Shown piece after piece: positions 57,238 to 64,000 of a DNA stretch of 64,000 nt. The position numbers were made by a program, and so were the translations under genes. Location: contig JAZNQD010000009.1 of assembly GCA_045589955.1 (NCBI GenBank), positions 62,001-126,000 on the forward strand, written 5' to 3'. Positions within the stretch are counted from its first letter, which is position 1. Every line of letters begins with the position of its first letter. The DNA comes from CAJGCS01 sp045589955 (lineage in GTDB: Bacteria; Bacillota_I; Bacilli_A; ML615J-28; CAG-313). Below the pieces are notes generated by a model. That model worked only from the letters and a program-made list of their open reading frames with translations. It was not told the origin of the DNA and ran no database searches.

Positions 57238-59096
57238 TGTTCAAATATCTCCGTTTTGCCCATTATTTTCTTACATATTATTTTATTTGGAATATTTTCA
57301 CTTACCATCGAGTTATTAGTAATCCAAAATGTACTTTCTACCTCATCACTCTTATCTTCAATTATTTCAATTAATTGTTGACAACCAAGTGGATCTAATT
57401 GAGTTTCTATTTCATCTAACCATAACAAATTAAAGCTAACTTGAGAAGTAGACTTAATTAAATCGTATAACGCTAATTGAATTGCCAAATTAAGGCGCTT
57501 TTTTTCACCACCGGATAAGCTAGAAATATTTTTCTGAATACCACCACTGTTAATCAAAATATCAATCGCAGCGCCGTTTACACGCAATGTAACATCAGTA
57601 TTCTTAAAGAAGCGAGCAATGTATTTTTGCATACAAGAATTTAAGTACTCAACATCTTTATTTAACAAGTATGGACGTAATTCACCTTTACCACCAAGTA
57701 ATTTATAAAAGTAATCAGATAATGACCGCTTCTTTTCTAAACTTTCAATAGTAACAGTTAAATTTTTAATATTAAGTGATAATTCTTGAGTTTTATTAGT
57801 ATGCTCTTGAATTGTTTGTGATAACTTTTCCAACTCTTTATTATGATTATCACGTGTAGCCATTAATTTAATATTGTCTTGTGTATAACGATTAATGGTT
57901 ATTCCTATTTGGTCTATCTTTTGGTTAATCGTTCTTTCTTTATCATATGCTTCTTTTTTAACCTTATCGAGACCATTTAATTCGGTACTAACCTTTGACC
58001 ATTCTTGACGTTTGTTATTTATTTTTTGCTCAGTCTCAGTAATGGCTTTATTAATCTCTATTATCTGAGCTTCATATTTTTGTTTATCAGCAGTTTTTTG
58101 AGAAATGGTTTTTTCATCTCTTTCTAAAAGTCTACCACAAGTAGGACATCTATCTTCCTTGAACCACTTATCAATTATCTGAATTTCACGCTCGATATCA
58201 CGTTTTTTATATTCCGAATCTCTATTAGTATTTTTTAAACTGTTAGCCTCTGTCATAATATCTTCTAATTTTTTATTTAATTCAGAAGTATCAGGGAACG
58301 TTTGATTCGCAACAGCATTCTTTTCGAGTAATAATTGATCTTTTTCAGTTTCTAACTTTTTAATTTCACTCTGATTCATTGCAATTTGATTTTCAATGCT
58401 TTGTAAATTAAAAGTATTTTGTAAGTTAGCTAATTCGGCTTGAGTCTTATTTAACAATTGAAGGTGTGTATTTAAAGATCCTTCTAAACTACTAGCATTT
58501 AATTTAGCATCTTGAATTTCTTTATTATATTCTTTTATATCTTTATTTGCTTCGTCGCGTACCTTATCCCAAACAGAATAATCACGAATACTTTCAAGAG
58601 CTTGAATACGTTGTTGTGGAGATAATTCAGAAAAAGCAGATTTCATATCACTTGTCATCATAATGGTACTATGTAACAAATCAAATGGAATTTTAATTAA
58701 TTGATTGATACGTTGTTGAGTATCTGCTATTTTATGACAAGACAAATCTTGGTTTGCAATCTCTAAAAATAAAGAGTTTCCAAGTTCGCTGTCTTTTCTG
58801 GTACGCATGATTTTGATTTCGCCTTGATTTGAATCAATATAAACTGTAACACGACAATCTTTACCAGTTTTAATATTAACCACTTCATCAGCAAGCACTT
58901 CATTTGTTAAAGCGCTACCGGTTAAACACCAATACAAAGCTGAAATCAAAGAAGATTTACCGCATCCGTTTTTAGAAGCAGGTTCGTCCATATTAATACC
59001 TTCAATACTAAAAAGCCCCGGTTTTATATCCAGGGTTATTTTAGTTTGAATACTTCTAAAGTTTTCTATTTCTAATCTTTTAACTGTAAATTGCAT
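57234..59096 (-). CDS. SbcC/Rad50 (gp46)-like ATPase
   Basis: 620 residues. Walker A NGCGKSS (43-49), two long coiled-coil arms around a zinc hook (CPTCGRLL near residue 320), the SLSGGEKKRL signature and the LLWLDEIETQLDPLG Walker B region. It pairs with the gp47-like nuclease. Size matches phage gp46 proteins rather than bacterial SbcC, which is about 1,000 residues. Confidence 0.92.
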   Translation of the reverse strand: MQFTVKRLEIENFRSIQTKITLDIKPGLFSIEGINMDEPASKNGCGKSSLISALYWCLTGSALTNEVLADEVVNIKTGKDCRVTVYIDSNQGEIKIMRTRKDSELGNSLFLEIANQDLSCHKIADTQQRINQLIKIPFDLLHSTIMMTSDMKSAFSELSPQQRIQALESIRDYSVWDKVRDEANKDIKEYNKEIQDAKLNASSLEGSLNTHLQLLNKTQAELANLQNTFNLQSIENQIAMNQSEIKKLETEKDQLLLEKNAVANQTFPDTSELNKKLEDIMTEANSLKNTNRDSEYKKRDIEREIQIIDKWFKEDRCPTCGRLLERDEKTISQKTADKQKYEAQIIEINKAITETEQKINNKRQEWSKVSTELNGLDKVKKEAYDKERTINQKIDQIGITINRYTQDNIKLMATRDNHNKELEKLSQTIQEHTNKTQELSLNIKNLTVTIESLEKKRSLSDYFYKLLGGKGELRPYLLNKDVEYLNSCMQKYIARFFKNTDVTLRVNGAAIDILINSGGIQKNISSLSGGEKKRLNLAIQLALYDLIKSTSQVSFNLLWLDEIETQLDPLGCQQLIEIIEDKSDEVESTFWITNNSMVSENIPNKIICKKIMGKTEIFEQ

Positions 59097-59130
59097 ATCA
59101 ATACTCTATCTAAAATAACAATGTATTAAA

Positions 59131-59136
59131 TAGAAG
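59131..59136 (-). promoter_or_regulatory. CTTCTA-type promoter of the SbcCD operon
   Basis: Minus strand CTTCTATTTAATAC, 35 nt before the gp46-like ATG. Confidence 0.42.
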
Positions 59137-59156
59137 TATAATATGCAAGTTTTCTA

Positions 59157-59375
59157 CTAAAGATTATTTTCCGTTTTTTCAACTTCTACACGGTCTGGTA
59201 ATTCTTCAACTTTTTCATCTACCATAATTTCAGCTCCGGCAAATAAAGTTCTGAATACATAATCACGCTCTAAACAACCGCGTATAATATTAAGAAGAGT
59301 AGTTTTACCGGCACCTGCTGCTCCAGACACAGTAATTTTTAATTTACGATTTTTTAATTCTTCTGTATTTTCCAT
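59157..59375 (-). CDS. 72-residue P-loop miniprotein
   Basis: Contains a perfect Walker A, SGAAGAGKTTLLN (about residues 17-29), but almost nothing else of a P-loop ATPase; the remaining ~45 residues are acidic. A free-standing Walker A strand this small may be an inactive relic or may bind nucleotide by joining a partner. It sits between gp46 and a 187-residue gene of the same direction. Confidence 0.62.
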   Translation of the reverse strand: MENTEELKNRKLKITVSGAAGAGKTTLLNIIRGCLERDYVFRTLFAGAEIMVDEKVEELPDRVEVEKTENNL

Positions 59376-59384
59376 AGTAATCTC

Positions 59385-59948
59385 CTAAAGTTCGCCTTTA
59401 TCAACTAAATCATATAATTCATAGGCATTATCAACCAATTTATCAAATGTTAATGGTCTTTTAGCCGGATTTTCCTTGAATCGTCTATATTCTTCTATAC
59501 AATCTAATTCAATAGCTGTCATAAACATAGAATTAAACAATTCCATATTACGCAAAGCTTCTTTTTCAGTATCAAACACTACCCACATTTCAGTTTTATT
59601 TTTAAATTTATTTCTGGTGTGTTCAGCGTCTACTGTTGCAATATTCCAACCATATTGAGTCTTTAATTCTTTTGTAACTTCATCGACAGACATACCGGCA
59701 AAATTTTTCTTTTTCCAATTAACTCGTATCTTACATATACCATTTGGCTTACGTAAAACATCACGATCTTTATTAATCAAAGGCAAAACATTATTATAGT
59801 AATGCGTATCACCGAGTAATGTGGATTTTGTATCGACCTTAAATTTAGTTTTTTTAATAGTTTCTCTTAATTTATCAACTCTTGCTACTAATTTTTTATT
59901 TTTATCCGTGAAAGGTAGTGAAGATAATACAATGTGCATAAAATTCAT
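59385..59948 (-). CDS. hypothetical protein
   Basis: 187 residues, basic N-terminal half (KNKKLVARVDKLRETIKKTKF) and an alpha/beta C-terminus. GGAAG precedes the ATG. It lies in the same direction as the recombination genes. No family recognised. Confidence 0.65.
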   Translation of the reverse strand: MNFMHIVLSSLPFTDKNKKLVARVDKLRETIKKTKFKVDTKSTLLGDTHYYNNVLPLINKDRDVLRKPNGICKIRVNWKKKNFAGMSVDEVTKELKTQYGWNIATVDAEHTRNKFKNKTEMWVVFDTEKEALRNMELFNSMFMTAIELDCIEEYRRFKENPAKRPLTFDKLVDNAYELYDLVDKGEL

Positions 59949-59969
59949 TGAAAGCTTCCTTATACAATG

Positions 59970-60872
59970 TTATTTATATTGTGTAAGCAAATCCCTATAA
60001 CCACTACAAGACGGACCATCATAATCCAAATTTAAAAAGTAATTTGCCATACACTTTAATTTAGAAGTGCAGTTTCTACAAATTTTATCTCGCTTTTTTT
60101 CCATTTCTATAAAATAGTTATTAATTTCGTCCAAATTATCCATCTCACGCAAAGAAAAATTATTATTTTCAAAGGTTTGTACTGCGAATTTATCATTTGG
60201 AGTCATATACAACGTTTTAACATTATAATTATCTATATTTAAAATACCTTCTAATTGTAATTTATTTTGAAAAGCAAACTTCATTTTATGAGATAATCTT
60301 AAAAACGTTCGTACAACTTCTTCGTATTCATCATAGCCCTTAAATTTATACCTAGTATGAATTGTTTGATGAAAAGGTACAATTTCCCAAGATTTTATTT
60401 TTAGGATATTTAATTGCTCAATAATAGCACTCTGGTCAGTTTTACAAGATATATCTAAAGATTTTACATTTATTATTTTACCCGTATCAACAGCAGCTTT
60501 AATATTTGAAAAAACTTGTTGTTTAAATGGACTATAATCATTAAAGTTGTATTTAACATTAATAATATCACAGTTATTGATTATGCCCTTTTTAAAATTA
60601 ATAAAATTAGTTTCAACAATAATTTTTTTGCAATGTATCTTTAAAATATTATAAAGCATCTCAAAATATAAATCTGAAAGTAAAGCTATTTCACCACCAG
60701 ATACTTTAATTTGAGCAATATCATATTTTCGACTGATACTTGATAAACTTTCATCTAACCAAGATAAACTCATTGTATTTTGGTTTTGTTTTTCGTGACT
60801 ATATAAACAAAAACCGCAATTTTGATTACAACGATAAAGAGGAATAAGATTTACTCTAATTTGAGGTTTCAT
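59970..60872 (-). CDS. radical SAM enzyme with C-terminal cysteine cluster
   Basis: About 300 residues. The radical-SAM 4Fe-4S motif CNQNCGFC (Cys15, Cys19, Cys22) is followed by VSGGEIALLSD (GGE) and a partial barrel. A second set of cysteines near the C-terminus (ICRNC...KCMAN...CSGYRD) is SPASM- or twitch-like and may bind an auxiliary cluster. GGAG precedes the ATG at 60872. The substrate is unknown; its neighbours are a carbamoyltransferase and another radical SAM protein. Confidence 0.8.
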   Translation of the reverse strand: MKPQIRVNLIPLYRCNQNCGFCLYSHEKQNQNTMSLSWLDESLSSISRKYDIAQIKVSGGEIALLSDLYFEMLYNILKIHCKKIIVETNFINFKKGIINNCDIINVKYNFNDYSPFKQQVFSNIKAAVDTGKIINVKSLDISCKTDQSAIIEQLNILKIKSWEIVPFHQTIHTRYKFKGYDEYEEVVRTFLRLSHKMKFAFQNKLQLEGILNIDNYNVKTLYMTPNDKFAVQTFENNNFSLREMDNLDEINNYFIEMEKKRDKICRNCTSKLKCMANYFLNLDYDGPSCSGYRDLLTQYK

Positions 60873-60874
60873 AT

Positions 60875-61447
60875 TCAATCTCCAAAAATCATAGTTAATT
60901 TTTTAGCCAAGTTATCTGCTGCTTTATACGCTTTTTCGCCGAACTCTTTAGTTTTTATAATAAACAATCTAGCTTGCGGATCAGACTTATCCAAATTGAT
61001 TTCATACCATATATTCTTATCTAAGAAACGACCTAATTTCTCTACATAAGATATATTTTCAACAATGAATGATACCCACAATTCTTCTTTGCCATGTCCG
61101 CAACAACTTCCTTTTGTTGTAATCCCTGGAATTAAATTTAAACTTTTTACCAAAGAGACTACTTCCGAATCTAATTCAGTAATAGGATAGTCTATATATA
61201 CATCTATACCACTAAACAAATCTACATACATAGCGGTATTAAGCATATCTATACTAGTAAGCTCTTTAACGATATGTTCTGGATTAGCTTCAACGCTATA
61301 CCGAGGATTACCATCTTCTATGAAGAATAAAGTATTATCGAAACTAATCAAGCCTTGTTTTTTAGTAGATATTATTTGACCAGCCGCAAAAACTTCACCT
61401 GTTTCACGCCAACTTAGCTTTATCCAATCACCTTCACTATAAATCAT
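60875..61447 (-). CDS. hypothetical protein between carbamoyltransferase and radical SAM genes
   Basis: About 190 residues with an N-terminal beta domain (GDWIKLSWRETGEVFAAGQI) and a C-terminal alpha/beta part containing TTKGSCCGHGKEELWVSF. The CCGHG motif is a recurrent small-domain signature of unknown role. Its start at 61447 (GGGTGG upstream) overlaps the carbamoyltransferase stop, and its end overlaps the radical SAM start, so the three are coupled. Confidence 0.68.
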   Translation of the reverse strand: MIYSEGDWIKLSWRETGEVFAAGQIISTKKQGLISFDNTLFFIEDGNPRYSVEANPEHIVKELTSIDMLNTAMYVDLFSGIDVYIDYPITELDSEVVSLVKSLNLIPGITTKGSCCGHGKEELWVSFIVENISYVEKLGRFLDKNIWYEINLDKSDPQARLFIIKTKEFGEKAYKAADNLAKKLTMIFGD

Positions 61448-63050
61448 TACGTACCACCCATTTACTATTAAATACAACTCTATCCATATGTGGAGTACGT
61501 TTTAAAAAGGCTATTGCTTGTTCTGGTGTTTCTATAATCGGCTCATTCTTACCATTAAATGATGTATTAATTAAGCAAGGAATACCAGTCGCTCTATAAA
61601 ACGCCATTAAAAGTGAATATAATTCTGGATTTTGCTCTTTTTCTAAACACTGTGGTCTTGTAGTCATATCGATATGACAAACTGCACTTATTTTGCGTTG
61701 CCATTCTGGTCTAATCTTTAAAGTACGTAGCATAAATTCTGTTAAATCTTTAGATGGTGTATCAAAAACCATATCAAATAATTCAGCCGGTACAATAGGA
61801 GCTAAAGGTCTCCAGTTTTCACGATGCTTAACATAATTGTTGATTACATACAAAGCATCTCTATCCGCCGGATTTGCTAAAATAGAACGATGACCTAAAG
61901 CACGCGGACCGATTTCGGAACCACCTTGAAACCAACCAACTACCTTACTATTACGCAATGCTAATACCAATTCGTTTTCATCATAAGCATCTGGACTTTT
62001 TTCACAAGCTGCCAAAATTTCTTCATCAGAATACGTTTGACCGACATAAGAATTTTTTAAACGTACATTGTTAATTTTATCGCCATATTTTAAAGCAGCC
62101 GAAAAAGCGTGTCCCGCTGCAACCCCGGCATCATGTGGAGCAGGTCCAGCAAATACATTTTTAAATAATCCAGATTCTACTACTAGATTATTACCTATAC
62201 AGTTTTGAATACAACCACCTGATAAAATTAAATTTTCTTCATTAGTTAATTCTTTGGCATATTTAACTACTTCCATAAATATTTCATTATAGTTTTCTTG
62301 AATAGTAGCTGCCATATCAATATAATATAAAATATTACATTCATCTGCTGTTCTGAGAGTATATGGATAAAAATTACGTTTTAAATAATATTGCATGTTT
62401 AAAGAAGCATCTTCATTAACAATATTCGTAAAATTAGCTATTATTTCACCATTTTCCCAACGTAAAACTCTAACAGGTGTAGGTCTACCATATGAAGATA
62501 AACCCATAAATTTACCTTCACTAAATTCACCCAAATCCGCCATTGCAACTGAAGCACTATAATACATTTTACCAAGAGACACACCCTCTGTGTATTTCTT
62601 AAGTATTTTTATCTCATTGTCTTTACAATGTGCAATAGTAATACCATCTTTACCGTCACCGTTACCATCAACAATTACCGCAACAGCACTATCAAAACCA
62701 CTTTGAAAAAACGAATCACAAACATGTCCCATGTGATGATCGTAATAATAAAATTCTGGAATTTTTTTACAATTAGGGTCAATTATATCTACCACTCGTT
62801 TCGCAAACCAATCACGTACTCTTGCTTCATGTGGTATAGCAATTACATCGATATCATCTAACGTTAAATTATTGTCTTTTAAGATTTTTTGTACAGCTAA
62901 TCGTGGAAATTGTTCACCAACAGAATGCTTTAATCTATTTAAACGCTCTTCTTCTAAATTAGCGATTAATTCCCCGTCTATTACTAGTGCTGCCGAAGCA
63001 TCATGATTTTGTGGACAATCAAGACTACCGCTTATTCCTAATATTTTCAT
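61437..63050 (-). CDS. NodU/TobZ-family carbamoyltransferase
   Basis: About 537 residues. The N-terminal part has HDASAALVIDGEL and DHHMGHVCDSFFQSG with the family's metal-binding histidines; the C-terminal YrdC-like part has GWFQGGSEIGPRALGHRSI and INTSFNGKNEPII. These enzymes transfer carbamoyl from carbamoyl phosphate through a carbamoyl-adenylate to hydroxyl groups. The start at 63050 follows AAAGGGGG. Some phage members modify hydroxymethylated cytosine in DNA, so a DNA-hypermodification role is the leading inference; the substrate is not shown. Confidence 0.85.
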   Translation of the reverse strand: MKILGISGSLDCPQNHDASAALVIDGELIANLEEERLNRLKHSVGEQFPRLAVQKILKDNNLTLDDIDVIAIPHEARVRDWFAKRVVDIIDPNCKKIPEFYYYDHHMGHVCDSFFQSGFDSAVAVIVDGNGDGKDGITIAHCKDNEIKILKKYTEGVSLGKMYYSASVAMADLGEFSEGKFMGLSSYGRPTPVRVLRWENGEIIANFTNIVNEDASLNMQYYLKRNFYPYTLRTADECNILYYIDMAATIQENYNEIFMEVVKYAKELTNEENLILSGGCIQNCIGNNLVVESGLFKNVFAGPAPHDAGVAAGHAFSAALKYGDKINNVRLKNSYVGQTYSDEEILAACEKSPDAYDENELVLALRNSKVVGWFQGGSEIGPRALGHRSILANPADRDALYVINNYVKHRENWRPLAPIVPAELFDMVFDTPSKDLTEFMLRTLKIRPEWQRKISAVCHIDMTTRPQCLEKEQNPELYSLLMAFYRATGIPCLINTSFNGKNEPIIETPEQAIAFLKRTPHMDRVVFNSKWVVRNDL

Positions 63051-63072
63051 AATACCCCCTTTAAACAATCTT

Positions 63073-64000
63073 TTAAATATACATTTCTTGAATCATTTTT
63101 TTATCACACAACATACACGCAGGTGAATCTGAATACGATGCATATATATCATTATGTCCGCATGGTAAATCTGTAAAAGGCTCATCTTCTTCAGACTCAT
63201 GTAAGGTTTCTTTATTACGTATAAATTTACGATTTCTTTTTGTTTCTAAATTATAATTTTTACGTACTTCTTCTGCTCGTAAATCTGTACTAATTAGCTT
63301 TTCGTATTCACCTATACCTTCTTGCTCATAAAATTTTCTTAAAAACTTCAAAAACAATTTACGACTAGGGAAGAATGGTCCAAGCACTTTATTTATTTCA
63401 GCATTTTCTAAATGTTGTAATCCTGTCGGTTTAACCGGATTTTTCAAAAAAATCGTTGTATGATATTTTTCTCTGAAATCTTTAAATTTGAGTTTACCAT
63501 CTAAGTATTCATTTATATAAGCTTCAGTTAAAATACTAGTGGTATTAATACTAACTTCAGGATATTCAGCATGTAATTTAGCTAAATGATATTCCCAAGT
63601 TTCAAACATTTTCTCAGTGTGAAATCTTCCAAAAGTATCGTATGAAGTCAAAACCCAAACATTGGCTTTATCATCTATTCTATCTAAAGTTTCATATAAA
63701 TGTTTTTGATCTCCGATTAATAAAGAAGCATTTAACCATATTTTCTTTATATATTTTTTATTAAGCATATCATTTGATACATCAATCATTTCCATGAATT
63801 TATTGTAAACAGCTTCTGTATTTAATTGTCCTTGAAAGAAGTCTCCTCCAATAAAACCTAAAACTTCATGCTCATCTGGTTTAAATTCTCTTATTTCATC
63901 AATGGCTGTTTGTAAAGATTGTAATTTTAACTTTTCAGCTGTATGTAAATTATCATTGCCCAATGTACAAAAAGTACACTTACAATTACATTCTCTCCAC
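63073..64000 (-). CDS. radical SAM protein, N-terminus beyond the window
   Basis: The frame stays open to the window edge and encodes WRECNCKCTFCT just before its first internal start codon. CNCKCTFC matches the radical-SAM C-x3-C-x2-C cluster motif. The ~300 residues visible end with CGHNDIYASYSDSPACMLC, a likely zinc or auxiliary metal site. It lies 22 bp before the carbamoyltransferase gene. Start lies outside; treat as partial. Confidence 0.75.
   Translation of the reverse strand, partial: WRECNCKCTFCTLGNDNLHTAEKLKLQSLQTAIDEIREFKPDEHEVLGFIGGDFFQGQLNTEAVYNKFMEMIDVSNDMLNKKYIKKIWLNASLLIGDQKHLYETLDRIDDKANVWVLTSYDTFGRFHTEKMFETWEYHLAKLHAEYPEVSINTTSILTEAYINEYLDGKLKFKDFREKYHTTIFLKNPVKPTGLQHLENAEINKVLGPFFPSRKLFLKFLRKFYEQEGIGEYEKLISTDLRAEEVRKNYNLETKRNRKFIRNKETLHESEEDEPFTDLPCGHNDIYASYSDSPACMLCDKKMIQEMYI

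Noticed and set aside
1..64000. CRISPR arrays or insertion sequences
   Set aside because: No regularly spaced repeats, transposase genes or terminal inverted repeats were seen. Repeats found are promoters, tRNAs and fibre modules.

Overview
The window is a 64 kb piece of a large, AT-rich, contractile-tailed (myovirus-type) phage genome. The key evidence is a gp18-type tail sheath, a T4-style replication/recombination set (DnaB/gp41-like helicase, UvsW-like helicase, gp46/gp47 SbcCD pair, gp32-like SSB), a very long tail-fibre block, a holin-spanin lysis cassette and a dense tRNA array. A two-component Rz/Rz1-like spanin pair (inner-membrane coiled coil plus lipoprotein) implies a host with an outer membrane. 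The sequence does not identify the host genus.

Layout. 1-8.5 kb (minus strand): about 17 canonical tRNAs mixed with small genes (CofE-like ligase, DUF2828/TROVE-like VWA protein, acyl carrier protein, RNase HI), several tRNA-like or interrupted tRNA elements and several structured non-coding intervals. 8.8-11.8 kb (minus): a nucleotide-metabolism operon with GMP reductase and a MazG-like protein. 11.9-15.0 kb (minus): replicative helicase and UvsW-like helicase. 15.0-28.5 kb (plus): nuclease, SWIM proteins, three glycosyltransferase-like genes, virion proteins, tail sheath and the first fibre genes. 28.6-30.1 kb (minus): lysis cassette. 30.2-52.1 kb (minus): about 15 tail-fibre/baseplate-appendage genes with PEGA domains, propeller-like and beta-helix-like proteins and paralogous adaptor modules. 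52.1-52.5 kb: one small plus-strand gene. 52.6-64 kb (minus): DHFR, a possible sigma-like factor, HNH nuclease, SSB, SbcD/SbcC, a P-loop miniprotein, and a carbamoyltransferase flanked by two radical-SAM proteins, the second running off the window.

Regulation is legible. Five sites look like T4-type early promoters (TTTACA-like -35, 15-18 bp, TATAAT-like -10) and sit upstream of tRNAs, the DUF2828 gene and the nucleotide operon. A second, much commoner motif, (G/C)TTCTA followed by an AT-rich stretch and with no -35, lies upstream of most operons, structural and replicative, and is probably the phage's own promoter. Two copies lie in loops of hairpins; in front of the lysis cassette this would hide the ribosome-binding site on read-through RNA but free it on RNA started at the promoter.

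The strongest candidate for an undescribed system is the DUF2828/TROVE-like VWA gene at 2441-3994. It is followed by a structured RNA (about 2243-2427) with its own promoter and intrinsic terminator, whose 5' end can pair with its 3' hairpin loop, and then by a second hairpin RNA (about 1850-1981). These sit inside a tRNA array rich in defective tRNA-like genes. The layout resembles bacterial Ro60 (Rsr)/Y-RNA loci and may be an RNA-handling or RNA quality-control module carried by the phage.
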